DNA of 64,000 nt from Ornithinibacillus sp. 4-3 (GTDB lineage: Bacteria; Bacillota; Bacilli; Bacillales; Amphibacillaceae): the NCBI RefSeq assembly GCF_040958695.1, contig NZ_CP162599.1, forward strand, positions 344,001 through 408,000. Reading direction: 5' to 3'. Position numbers and translations under genes: made by a program. The notes beneath the pieces were generated by a model. The model was not told where the DNA came from and ran no database searches. It was given only the letters and a program-made list of their open reading frames with translations. Below, in pieces: positions 1 through 7,984 of this stretch. Within the stretch, counting starts at the first letter, position 1. Every line of letters begins with the position of its first letter.

Positions 1-203
1 TACCTGATCCTGATTTATTTATTCGTACAGGAGGGGAAAAGCGATTGAGTAATTTCTTGCTTTGGCAAGCAGCTGATGCGGAATTATATTTTACAGATCA
101 ATATTTTCCGGATTTTACAAAGGATTTCTTACTCGAGGCCATTTATGAATGGCAACGCAGAAAAAATATCGATCAGTATGATGTGTTGAGAAATACAGTG
201 TGA
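1..203 (+). CDS. uppS: Undecaprenyl diphosphate synthase, C-terminal part (partial)
   Basis: Only the last 67 codons are present; the gene enters from the left edge and stops with TGA at 201-203. The translation carries the conserved C-terminal cis-prenyltransferase signature RTGGE followed by LSNFLLWQ, then a PDF motif before the end. The family adds isopentenyl diphosphate units in cis to farnesyl diphosphate to make the C55 lipid carrier for peptidoglycan and teichoic acid. RTGGE in place of the usual RTSGE is a mild substitution. A hairpin terminator follows. The identification is by motif; the N-terminal catalytic part lies outside the window. Confidence 0.88.
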   Translation, partial: PDPDLFIRTGGEKRLSNFLLWQAADAELYFTDQYFPDFTKDFLLEAIYEWQRRKNIDQYDVLRNTV

Positions 204-245
204 TTGGAAGGGCATGGATTTAATTCCGTGCGTTTCTAAAAAGAT

Positions 246-291
246 AAAGTGTTAAAGTACTTTAAACAAGAAGGAACTTTAACACTTTTTT
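246..291. terminator. Rho-independent terminator after uppS
   Basis: A perfect 13-bp stem, AAAGTGTTAAAGT at 246-258 pairing with ACTTTAACACTTT at 276-288, runs into a T run. It lies between the converging uppS and lipoprotein genes and may serve both directions. Confidence 0.8.
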
Positions 292-295
292 AACA

Positions 296-814
296 TCAAT
301 CCTTGGGAGCTATACGATCGATGTTTTCACACATGGGGTTTTCATGATCCTGAAAAATGTAGCTTTCTTCTTGTGGTTCTTCTGCACCGCGATTCCAAAT
401 AATTTTTAATGTAAATTGATCAAAACAGACTTCCTCTATTATTCTTTGTTGATCTAATTTGACTTGATATTCATCTTGATTTTGGGAAAAGATGGTTTTG
501 TTCAACGGCGTTACAGTATATTTTATAGGATCACCATAAATCATTTCAAAATTAAAACCTATCGAATCATCGACTCCTTTTAGACGATTAAATCTAAAAA
601 TATTTTCCTCCGTAAATATATGTTCTGTTTGATATTCTTTAAGATGTAATCTAACCTCCCAATTCTCTGATTTATCTTGGAATTTTTTTTCATATAATTC
701 AACTTCCTCATTTTCTGACTCCATTTCTCCAACTTCTGGTCCAAGTTCTTTTAGACTGCAGGCGCTTATAACCAATAAAATTATAATGAACGGTAAGGCA
801 ACCCTTTTTTTCAT
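296..814 (-). CDS. Small lipoprotein, unknown function (tandem copy 1)
   Basis: The predicted 172-residue protein starts MKKRVALPF, then has a hydrophobic stretch and a lipobox ending ISAC, so it should be a membrane-anchored surface lipoprotein. I chose the ATG at 812-814 because a GAAAGGA site sits about 10 nt upstream; the open frame runs further, to 907, without a better site. The mature part is acidic and contains WEVRLHL, a CFDQFTLKI segment and FQDHENPMCE near the end. It is clearly a duplicate of the gene just upstream at 921-1469: signal peptide, WEVxLHL, YGDP and the C-terminal FQDxxNPxCE segment are shared. I do not recognise a family and assign no function. Confidence 0.75.
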   Translation of the reverse strand: MKKRVALPFIIILLVISACSLKELGPEVGEMESENEEVELYEKKFQDKSENWEVRLHLKEYQTEHIFTEENIFRFNRLKGVDDSIGFNFEMIYGDPIKYTVTPLNKTIFSQNQDEYQVKLDQQRIIEEVCFDQFTLKIIWNRGAEEPQEESYIFQDHENPMCENIDRIAPKD

Positions 815-920
815 GAAAAGCATTCCTTTCGATGGGTTCTCTTCTTTAGCACTGAATCTTATATTAGAGGATTTTATTGAAGCATCAAAAATATGAAGAA
901 TCCACACAGTTTAGTTGATG

Positions 921-1469
921 TCACCAGTTGAGATTACTTCTAGGGGCCATAATAACGATGTGTTCACACTGTGGATTTTGATCATCTTGAAAAACGAAGC
1001 TTTCCTCTTGTGACTCACCCTCCTGATCTTCCCAATGAATTTTTAAGGTCAATGTACCAAAACATACTTCTTCTATCATTCTTTGTTGAAATGCTGTGTC
1101 TATAAACTCTGCTTGATTCTGCAAGGTAATTCTATACCCTGCCCCTATACCTCCCCTCATAGGGTCTCCATAAATCCAATCATACTGAAAACCTAATCCT
1201 TCATCTATTTTTTTTAAATATTTAATGGTTAAAGTATCTTCTTCATAAGGTGCTTGGTTTCTTCTATAAGAGCTCCAAGTCTCGCTTAATTCTCTAAGAT
1301 GTAATTTAACCTCCCAGTTTTCTGATTGATCTATGAATTCCTTATCATATAATCCAACTTTTTCATCTTCTGGTTTCCTCTCTTCATCTTTTAAACCAAG
1401 TTCTTTTAGACTACAGGCGCTTATAAAAAATAAAATGATAATGAGCGGTAAAACAATCCTTTTTTTCAT
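921..1469 (-). CDS. Small lipoprotein, unknown function (tandem copy 2)
   Basis: The 182-residue lipoprotein has signal peptide MKKRIVLPL and lipobox ISAC. It is paralogous to the neighbour at 296-814 along its whole length, including SLKELG after the lipid-modified Cys, YGDP in the middle and FQDDQNPQCE near the C terminus. The start at 1467-1469 keeps the same GAAAGGA spacing as the paralogue. The two genes are about 100 bp apart on the same strand and probably arose by tandem duplication. Conserved Cys residues near the C terminus in both copies could form a disulfide outside the membrane; that is inference. No known family is recognised. Confidence 0.75.
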   Translation of the reverse strand: MKKRIVLPLIIILFFISACSLKELGLKDEERKPEDEKVGLYDKEFIDQSENWEVKLHLRELSETWSSYRRNQAPYEEDTLTIKYLKKIDEGLGFQYDWIYGDPMRGGIGAGYRITLQNQAEFIDTAFQQRMIEEVCFGTLTLKIHWEDQEGESQEESFVFQDDQNPQCEHIVIMAPRSNLNW

Positions 1470-1552
1470 GAGAAGCATTCCTTTCCATGAATTTTCTCAT
1501 TGGGTACTGAATTGTATATCGGGAGATTTTGTGGAATGTCTGTTGGAGTATT

Positions 1553-2149
1553 TTAAGAGTTATTTTCAATAATATCTTCTGCTAGTGCTTTAGCTTCTTC
1601 CTGAATATTATCAGATTGACCACGATTAAGATATTCTATACTATAACCTACATCGTCAAAATTTATAGTCATTATTACAAAATCAAAATCTCGTCCATCT
1701 CCTTTTTCATAGTATACGTATTGGACGTCGTGTCCTAAAATATCAATGACTTCTCCATCCTGCATATTAATTCCTTCAGGATATATTTCTATGAAAATAA
1801 TCCTACCTTCCAGATACATATCACCATATAGAAATTTTCTATTGAGAGGGTCATTTTCTTCAAATTCTTTTCTCATTTCTTCGTCTAACGTCTCTAACTC
1901 ATCCAAAGACTCAAAGTAACTTATGGTTGCTTTATGAGGTTCTTCATCTCTAACACCTTCGGGAAAATATTCCAATAACACGGTGCCAAGTTCATAATCT
2001 GTCTCTGGAATATACGGTGAAATGCCCAAATGTTCATTGATGATTGCAGATACTTCTGATGTATCCGCGCCCTCGCTGGTACTTCCTGTAGTGCCACAAC
2101 CTGTCACCACAAAAACAAATGCTATAAGTACACCAATCATTTTCTTCAT
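1553..2149 (-). CDS. Lipoprotein, unknown function
   Basis: The 198-residue protein has a clean SpII signal: MKKMIGVL, hydrophobic core, lipobox VTGCG. The mature part starts with a Gly/Ser/Thr linker and is strongly acidic. It ends in a helical segment (EEAKALAEDIIENNS). Its length and arrangement resemble many Bacillus surface lipoproteins of unknown role. It lies upstream of the two duplicated lipoprotein genes on the same strand, so the three may be transcribed together, but I see no sequence similarity to them beyond the signal. A ribosome site (GGAGG) precedes the ATG. Confidence 0.75.
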   Translation of the reverse strand: MKKMIGVLIAFVFVVTGCGTTGSTSEGADTSEVSAIINEHLGISPYIPETDYELGTVLLEYFPEGVRDEEPHKATISYFESLDELETLDEEMRKEFEENDPLNRKFLYGDMYLEGRIIFIEIYPEGINMQDGEVIDILGHDVQYVYYEKGDGRDFDFVIMTINFDDVGYSIEYLNRGQSDNIQEEAKALAEDIIENNS

Positions 2150-2339
2150 AATTCTAAAACCTCCTTTCCATCATTTTATTTATAATGATTATTAAATACT
2201 ATTATTTCATAATTATTAGTCAAATCCAAACATCGCAAATGTTTGAGACAGTCATTTAAGAAGAAATAATATCCATGATTATCAACATAAGATATAATAG
2301 AGAAAAGATTGAATTTTACGAAGAAGAGGAGTGTGGCAT

Positions 2340-3287
2340 TTGATTACGCTACAAGATGTAAAAGCCGCTCAAGAGAATATTGCTGACATTACCCGGGTAA
2401 CACCAATCTTTACTTCGGAACAATTATCAGAAGTATGTGGAATGGAGATGTTTTTAAAATCGGAGCACTTACAAAAGACAGGTTCTTTTAAAATACGTGG
2501 TGCAACAAATAAAGTGAAGCAAGCTGTAAAAGAAGGTGCAAAATATATTACTGCAGCTTCGTCTGGTAATCATGGTCAAGCTGTTGCATATATTGCAAAT
2601 CAATTAGGTGTTCCTGCCACAATTGTTGTTCCAGTGGATGCTAGTGAATGTAAAATTAACGCGATTAAAGCATATAATGGAAAAGTTGAGAAGTGTGGCA
2701 CAACTTCAGCAGAACGCTTGCCAAGGGCAATGGAGCTTGCTGAGGAAATGGAAGGTGTATTTATACCACCATATGATGATCCATTAATTATGGCAGGACA
2801 GGGAACAGTTGGTTTGGAAATCTTAGAACAGGTGAAGGGTGTTGACGCAGTATTGATTCCTGTTGGTGGTGGGGGATTAATTGCTGGAAATTTAGTAGCC
2901 ATTAAGGAATCTAATCCTAATGTGAAGGTTATTGCGGTAGAGCCAGAAATTGCACAGGATACCTATTTATCGATACTAAATCAGAAAATCACAGCAATTC
3001 CAGCGACAAATACAATCGCAGATGGCTTAAGAACAAGCCAACCAGGAGAATTAACTTTTCCAGTATTACAAAAGTATTTAGATGATATTGTGCTTGTTAG
3101 TGAAGAAGAAATTCGCAATGCCTTTTCTTTTGTAATGGAGCGTATGAAGCAGCTGATTGAGCCCTCAAGTGCCACAACGATTGCTGCAGCTATGCATCAT
3201 AAATTAGATTTAAAAGGTAAACGTGTAGTGAGCTTGATCTCAGGTGGAAATGTAGATTTAGAAAAAATATCTGGATTATTGAAGTAG
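2340..3287 (+). CDS. Threonine/serine dehydratase-like PLP enzyme
   Basis: A 315-residue fold-type II PLP enzyme of the threonine ammonia-lyase / serine racemase group. The PLP lysine is in SFKIRGA (Lys51), the substrate loop is SSGNHGQ (about residues 74-80), and the phosphate-binding glycine loop PVGGGGL lies near residue 180. It ends with the SGGNVD motif. There is no C-terminal ACT-like regulatory domain, so it fits the short catabolic (TdcB-like) type that deaminates L-threonine to 2-oxobutanoate, rather than long IlvA. I place the start at TTG 2340 because GAGGAG lies 8 nt upstream; the GTG at 2331 would abut the ribosome site. Serine racemase activity is an alternative. Confidence 0.85.
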   Translation: MITLQDVKAAQENIADITRVTPIFTSEQLSEVCGMEMFLKSEHLQKTGSFKIRGATNKVKQAVKEGAKYITAASSGNHGQAVAYIANQLGVPATIVVPVDASECKINAIKAYNGKVEKCGTTSAERLPRAMELAEEMEGVFIPPYDDPLIMAGQGTVGLEILEQVKGVDAVLIPVGGGGLIAGNLVAIKESNPNVKVIAVEPEIAQDTYLSILNQKITAIPATNTIADGLRTSQPGELTFPVLQKYLDDIVLVSEEEIRNAFSFVMERMKQLIEPSSATTIAAAMHHKLDLKGKRVVSLISGGNVDLEKISGLLK

Positions 3288-3297
3288 AAAATTTAGG

Positions 3298-3338
3298 CTG
3301 TTGTACAATGAGGAAACTTATTGTGCAACAGTTTTTTT
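3298..3338 (+). terminator. Rho-independent terminator
   Basis: A 12-bp stem (CTGTTGTACAAT / ATTGTGCAACAG, one mismatched step) is followed by seven T residues, just after the dehydratase gene. A very similar hairpin follows the MFS gene at 5996-6034. Confidence 0.85.
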
Positions 3339-3460
3339 ATGAACGCAAAAAGCAAGCAGACTCTAAAAGCATGCTTGCTTGTATTCTACAAACTTAATAA
3401 AAGGTCCCTATTTTGATTAGAACGTTTAATTTAAATAAATCTTTAGCTTTAATTCAGTTA

Positions 3461-4333
3461 TTAGTTTGCCTTTAAATAAGTCCAAACCGCATTGGTAAAC
3501 AATTGTACCTGTGCTATAAATGATTCCCCTTCAAATGAGGTTAGAAATGGTTTTAATAGGTTTTGTACAACAACTTTGCGAATAGGCTCTCGTTCTAGTT
3601 CAGATATAATTACGTCAAATAGATTCTGTTGATCCTCATTGAAATCATAATGTGTTTGCAATTCTTTTGCCATAGCTAATAGTTCGGTGTGAGTCATTAA
3701 TTTTTTATACACATTCGTTGTTAGTAAATCGATTGAGAACCTATTCAATATCGTGTATTGAGTTTTTTCCATTTGAGAAATTAATAATTCTACATAAGAT
3801 AATAATGTTTCTATTAACTTGTGTGAAGAGAATTGGCTATTGGTAACATTTAAGGTGAATAACATATGTTGAAGCATTCCAAAATAAAGGATTGTTGCCT
3901 CTGTTGCGTACTCTCTAATATCTTCTCCCATCACATCTACTAAACGGTTTGCCATCCATTCCATTTCAATCACTCTATGCTGCATGACCAGTTTTTTTAA
4001 ATCAGCTTGATCGGAGGATAAAATATTTTCAAATAAGGTACGTAAATTATTTTCCTCATTTAACTTCATGATGATTGTAATTTGCTCGATTAAGACATCA
4101 CGATCTTTTTCGTCCTGACCGATTTGCATCGCAACACGTCGTTGACTGGCATCATAGCGAATATTTTCTAATATTTCTGCGATACAATCATTTTTTGAAG
4201 AAAAATAATTGTAAAAGGTTCCTTTAGATATTTCTGCTTTATCAATAATTTCTTGAATGGATGTATTCTGAAATCCTTTATCAATAAATAGCTTTAATGC
4301 AATATCAGCTACTTTTCTTTTCCGTTCATTCAT
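3461..4333 (-). CDS. TetR-family transcriptional repressor
   Basis: The 290-residue protein has an N-terminal TetR DNA-binding domain (residues about 1-60) ending in the signature KGTFYNYFSSK, with recognition helix NTSIQEIIDKAEISKGT. The long C-terminal part would be the ligand-binding and dimerisation domain; at 290 residues the protein is longer than the typical 190-220. It is divergent from an MFS drug exporter and the shared 180-bp region has two copies of a short operator-like sequence, so it most likely represses the exporter and itself. The ligand cannot be deduced. Confidence 0.88.
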   Translation of the reverse strand: MNERKRKVADIALKLFIDKGFQNTSIQEIIDKAEISKGTFYNYFSSKNDCIAEILENIRYDASQRRVAMQIGQDEKDRDVLIEQITIIMKLNEENNLRTLFENILSSDQADLKKLVMQHRVIEMEWMANRLVDVMGEDIREYATEATILYFGMLQHMLFTLNVTNSQFSSHKLIETLLSYVELLISQMEKTQYTILNRFSIDLLTTNVYKKLMTHTELLAMAKELQTHYDFNEDQQNLFDVIISELEREPIRKVVVQNLLKPFLTSFEGESFIAQVQLFTNAVWTYLKAN

Positions 4334-4354
4334 TTGATCACCCTGTCTTTCTCT

Positions 4355-4440
4355 ACCTATAGTATACGTTTCCGAATGATAAAAAACAATTTTTTGAACT
4401 AATGGTATAAAATAATTGAAATAAATATACTATAGGTATA
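4355..4440. promoter_or_regulatory. Divergent promoter region with two inverted operator-like copies
   Basis: ACCTATAGTAT at 4355-4365 recurs as its exact reverse complement ATACTATAGGT at 4428-4438, one copy near each of the divergent tetR and MFS genes. The second copy lies in TATACTATAGGTATA, which has its own TATAC/GTATA arms. This is the arrangement expected for a TetR dimer controlling both promoters. The assignment to the adjacent TetR is inference. Confidence 0.6.
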
Positions 4441-4483
4441 AAATGTGTAAGTGCGAAACATTTTAGTAAAGATTAGAGGGAAA

Positions 4484-4507
4484 ATGATGACTACACAAAC
4501 AAATTAA
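4484..4507 (+). other. Seven-codon reading frame ending in a stop in the MFS frame
   Basis: AGAGGG lies just upstream of two ATG codons at 4484 and 4487. They open a frame reading MMTTQTN and then a TAA at 4505-4507. After that stop the same frame continues without interruption into the MFS exporter. The sequence MTTQTN-stop-TPYVM looks like the normal N terminus of the exporter with one codon turned into a stop. Either this is a nonsense mutation, or it is a mini-ORF that feeds reinitiation at GTG 4517 or ATG 4520, 9-12 nt downstream. Confidence 0.7.
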
Positions 4508-4516
4508 ACACCATAT

Positions 4517-5989
4517 GTGATGCTTAGTATTTTGTTCGTTGGAGCTTTTGTTTCTTTTTTGAATAATTCATTACTAAACGTAGCTCTTCCATCCATTATG
4601 GTTGATTTAGAGATTGAGAATTATTCGACTGTGCAATGGTTAGCAACAGGTTATATGCTTGTAAGCGGGATTTTAATACCTGCTTCAGCTTTTTTAATTA
4701 CACGCTTTTCGAATCGGAAGTTATTTATTACAGCTATGGCTATATTCAGCTTAGGTACAGCTCTTGCGGCTTTTGCACCTAACTTCGGTATGCTACTGGC
4801 AGGGCGGATGGTTCAAGCGGCAGGTTCTTCTGTAATGGGGCCTTTGTTAATGAATATTATGCTAGTTAGTTTTCCACGTAATAAACGTGGTACAGCGATG
4901 GGTGTGTTCGGTCTGGTTATGATTGTCGCACCAGCAATTGGTCCAACGCTGTCAGGATATATTGTTGAGTACCATAACTGGCGAGTGTTATTTGAAATGA
5001 TTTTACCACTAGCTATTATCAGTTTAGTATTAGCTATTTGGAAGTTCCGTAATGTGATGGAGCAGGATAAACAGGCTTCACTTGATTATTTATCACTTGT
5101 TTTATCCAGTATCGGATTTGGTGGCTTGTTATATGGAGTAAGTAATGCTAGTGCCCATGGATGGAGTGACTCTATTGTTTTGACTACGATAATTGTTGGT
5201 GGGATCGCCTTGATTCTATTTGTGATTCGTCAGTTGAAGCTAGAAAATCCATTATTGGATTTACGTCCATATAAATATCCAATGTTTACTCTAGCTTCAA
5301 TTATTATGGTAGTAAACGCGGTAGCGATGTTTTCAGGGATGATTCTAACACCTGCTTATATACAGGATGTACGTGGAATATCTCCTATGCATTCAGGTCT
5401 AATGTTACTACCAGGTGCTGTAGTTATGGGTATTATGTCACCAATTACAGGGCGATTATTTGATAAATTTGGACCTCGTGCTTTAGCTTTTGTGGGGCTT
5501 ACGATTACAGGTGTATCTACCTTTATGCTGGCCCATCTTCAGGTTGATTCGGGTTATGCGTATATTGTGACTGTATACACTTTAAGAATGTTAGGAATGT
5601 CCATGGTTATGATGCCGATTATGACAAACGGCTTAAATCAATTACCAACTAGTTTAAATCCACATGGAACAGCGATTAACAACACAGCGCAACAAGTTTC
5701 AGGTGCACTAGGTACGGCAGTAATGATAACAATTATGAATTCAGTTACTACAACAAAGGGAGAAACATTAATGCAAGGCGTAGATCCATCTACTTTAAAT
5801 GAAGCGGCCATGATGTCTGTGTCTCAAGAAGCATTACTGGCTGGTATCCAATATTCCTTCTACGTTGCCTTAGCTATTAATATATTAGCATTAATCTTAT
5901 CCTTGTTTATGAAACGAGTCGATACAAGTGATCAGGCAGTGAAGAAAATTGAAAAAGAAGAAGGTGTAGTAAAACCTGCACTAACTTAA
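4517..5989 (+). CDS. MFS multidrug exporter, DHA2 type; N terminus interrupted
   Basis: The 490-codon frame has the features of a 14-helix DHA2 drug:H+ antiporter (EmrB/LmrB/QacA group). It opens with SFLNNSLLNVALPSIM in helix 1, then has an ATGYMLV stretch, a GRMVQAAGSS loop, and an antiporter motif C region (APAIGPTLSGY). The family exports hydrophobic drugs or toxic metabolites from the membrane. The problem is the start. The only good ribosome site serves ATG 4484, which is separated from this frame by an in-frame TAA at 4505. GTG 4517 and ATG 4520 have no visible Shine-Dalgarno sequence. Expression therefore depends on reinitiation or readthrough, or the gene is a recent pseudogene. It is paired with the divergent TetR gene. 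Confidence 0.8.
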   Translation: MMLSILFVGAFVSFLNNSLLNVALPSIMVDLEIENYSTVQWLATGYMLVSGILIPASAFLITRFSNRKLFITAMAIFSLGTALAAFAPNFGMLLAGRMVQAAGSSVMGPLLMNIMLVSFPRNKRGTAMGVFGLVMIVAPAIGPTLSGYIVEYHNWRVLFEMILPLAIISLVLAIWKFRNVMEQDKQASLDYLSLVLSSIGFGGLLYGVSNASAHGWSDSIVLTTIIVGGIALILFVIRQLKLENPLLDLRPYKYPMFTLASIIMVVNAVAMFSGMILTPAYIQDVRGISPMHSGLMLLPGAVVMGIMSPITGRLFDKFGPRALAFVGLTITGVSTFMLAHLQVDSGYAYIVTVYTLRMLGMSMVMMPIMTNGLNQLPTSLNPHGTAINNTAQQVSGALGTAVMITIMNSVTTTKGETLMQGVDPSTLNEAAMMSVSQEALLAGIQYSFYVALAINILALILSLFMKRVDTSDQAVKKIEKEEGVVKPALT

Positions 5990-5995
5990 AACTGG

Positions 5996-6034
5996 CTGTT
6001 GTACCAATCAAAATGGTGCAACAGTTGTTTTTTT
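5996..6034 (+). terminator. Rho-independent terminator after the MFS gene
   Basis: CTGTTGTACCA at 5996-6006 pairs with TGGTGCAACAG at 6014-6024 and is followed by a T-rich tail. Confidence 0.85.
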
Positions 6035-6088
6035 GTAACTTTTTCGATTCCTGATAGTCTAACTAAATATAAAGGGGGAGGGCTTAGG

Positions 6089-6663
6089 ATGAAAAAGTGG
6101 AAGTTATTAAGTTTGTTCAGTGCTTTTCTATTTTTATTTATGATTATTCCAGCTGTTATTTTTGCCTGTGATTGTGCAATATCAGAGAGTCCAACAGAAG
6201 AATTAGAGAGAGTGTCCTCTGTTTTTTCAGGGAAGGTTATTGAGATTTATGATAAGAATAGTTCAAATCCTATCCAGTCGACTGCAGATGAATTAGTAAT
6301 TAAAATAGAAGTCGATCAAATTTGGAAGGGACTAGAACAATCAGAAGTTCTTGTTTATACAGAAAGAGACTCCGCAAGTTGTGGGTATCCTTTTAGCGAG
6401 GGAAAGGAATATTTGATTTATGCAGTAGAGGATCAAGATGGTGATATGCGCGTATCTTTATGCTCGCGTACAGCAGAATTAAAGGATGCCACACTTGACT
6501 TAGAGGAGTTAGGGGAAGGTATAGCGCCAACAGAGGAAGTAAAGGTGGACATTCCAAAATCAGTTGTGGCTGAAAAATATTTTCTCCTATTGTTGTGATA
6601 GTTATCGTAGGAGTACTGATTATCAGTGTATTATTTTTACGTGCAAAACGGAGAAGGAATTAA
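6089..6663 (+). pseudogene. Secreted NTR/TIMP-like domain protein with C-terminal anchor, frameshifted
   Basis: The start ATG 6089 follows an AAAGGGGGAGGG site. A signal peptide (MKKWKLLSLF...) leads to a mature end beginning CDCA, then a domain with Cys residues in SASCGYPF and LCSR. This is the pattern of bacterial netrin/TIMP-like modules. The frame stops at 6596-6598 after YFLLLL. In the +1 frame, sequence from about 6580 encodes SPIVVIVIVGVLIISVLFL then RAKRRRN and a TAA at 6661-6663, which is a textbook membrane anchor with a positive tail. The shift maps to the T run at about 6574-6582. The protein is normally a surface-anchored single-pass protein of unknown role. A sequencing error at the homopolymer is possible. 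Confidence 0.7.
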
Positions 6664-6701
6664 AATTGTTATTTTCTTATAATTTATAATCTTTTACCAT
6701 C

Positions 6702-6883
6702 TTATCCACATCATCCCCAGGGTTATCCACATGAAAAAGGGGATAACATAGCTTTTTTCTTTAGTTTTGCACAGTATCCACAGAAAATGGCAAAGTTATG
6801 CACATATTATACGCACAAAAAGAAGGTTGATTTGATAAGATTTTAAGATTTATTTCCCCAAGATATAAAAGTGCTGTGGATAA
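6702..6883. promoter_or_regulatory. DnaA-box cluster
   Basis: The otherwise gene-free stretch 6664-6915 has TTATCCACA at 6702-6710 and 6723-6731, TTATGCACA at 6796-6804, and TGTGGATAA (the reverse complement) at 6875-6883. A one-mismatch copy, GTATCCACA, lies at 6774-6782. These fit the bacterial DnaA box TTATNCACA. No dnaA or dnaN lies nearby, so this is a non-origin cluster of the type that titrates DnaA or places a gene under DnaA control in Bacillus. The neighbouring genes are a frameshifted secreted protein and a DapA-like gene. Confidence 0.75.
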
Positions 6884-6915
6884 TCTATAGATAAGTTTTG
6901 AACGAGAAAATTGAA

Positions 6916-6966
6916 AAAAATAACTCTGAAATGCATAAGTTTATATACATTTTCAGAGTTATTTTT
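6916..6966. terminator. Terminator of the DapA-like gene
   Basis: AAAAATAACTCTGAAA at 6916-6931 pairs perfectly with TTTCAGAGTTATTTTT at 6951-6966. It lies at the 3' end of the minus-strand DapA-like gene and is symmetrical enough to act in both directions. Confidence 0.8.
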
Positions 6967-7771
6967 AAATATTAGTAATAGGAGCGCGGCAAATACCAGC
7001 ATGAATACTAAGTTGATTAAAATGATTTTTCACAAAAATCACAGCTTGTTTTTCATTTACTTCATTGATAAGTTGGTTAATCGAATCATGATCTACTTGT
7101 CCACTATTTAGTAGCTCGTCCACTGCCTGTTTGATTTCTTGTGGATAGACATTGGCAACAATGCTAGAAAGTCCATTAAATCCATGTGGAAAATTTGTAG
7201 CGAAATTCATGTCTGCGGCATGGAACATTATAAATCCTTCTGGAAAAGAATTTATTTGATGCCGATGAATATCTCCACTTTCTTTTAAACCTAATATATT
7301 AGGGTGCTTTTGGATTAAGGTTTGTACGGAATCTGCTGCTAGGTCAAAGCCTGTTCTTCCGGGATTATTATATAGAGCAACTTCTTTTGTAGAATATTGC
7401 ATTAATGTATCCACATAATGAATAGCTTGTTCTTGAGTAGGACGGATATAAGGTGGGAACCCAAGCATAATAGCATCAAAAATAGTATTTTCTAGAGCTT
7501 GAACGAGACGAATAGCATCTTTTGTCCTTGTTGCAGCTACTCCGAAGATAAGCTCTACATCGTGAAATTCTGCTTGATGACTTTGAAAATAATCAATAAT
7601 CTGTAGCCGTTCGTCGATGCTTAATGAATGTTGTTCTCCTGTAGAACCTGAAACAAGAAAAGATTCAATCCCATTTTGTTTTAGATGTTTAATAATATCT
7701 ATAAAGACAGGGAAATTTATTGTTTCATCTTCATGAAAAGGTGTAGGAATTGCTACATTTAATGCTTTCAA
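6965..7771 (-). CDS. Dihydrodipicolinate synthase/N-acetylneuraminate lyase family protein
   Basis: A 268-residue class I aldolase of the DapA/NanA family. The pyruvate-binding loop reads GSTGEQHSL (normally G-T/S-TGE), the tyrosine is in LYNNPGRTG, and the Schiff-base lysine is in GLKESG. It is somewhat shorter than the usual 290 residues, with a reduced C-terminal helical part. The family condenses or cleaves pyruvate with an aldehyde. Lysine biosynthesis genes are absent around it, so this is more likely a catabolic or orphan paralogue than the housekeeping DapA. It stands alone, with a terminator at its 3' end. Confidence 0.82.
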   Translation of the reverse strand: MKALNVAIPTPFHEDETINFPVFIDIIKHLKQNGIESFLVSGSTGEQHSLSIDERLQIIDYFQSHQAEFHDVELIFGVAATRTKDAIRLVQALENTIFDAIMLGFPPYIRPTQEQAIHYVDTLMQYSTKEVALYNNPGRTGFDLAADSVQTLIQKHPNILGLKESGDIHRHQINSFPEGFIMFHAADMNFATNFPHGFNGLSSIVANVYPQEIKQAVDELLNSGQVDHDSINQLINEVNEKQAVIFVKNHFNQLSIHAGICRAPITNI

Positions 7772-7984
7772 ATCGATATCCCCCTTTAAACTTAGTAGTT
7801 AATAACAGCATATCACGTCAAATAAGAAATGAGTATGAATTTTAGAAAAACTACTTTAAAAATATGAAGGAGCTTGTACTTTCTTCAGCTAGTCAATAAC
7901 GAATTCAATGAACAAACGTACAGATAAGGAAACACTTTATGTTATACTATGGTTAATAAACAACACGTAGAAGGGATGATACAT

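Noticed and set aside
6911..7111. Open frame of 66 codons on the plus strand
   Set aside because: It overlaps the terminator and 3' end of the DapA-like gene and has no ribosome site.
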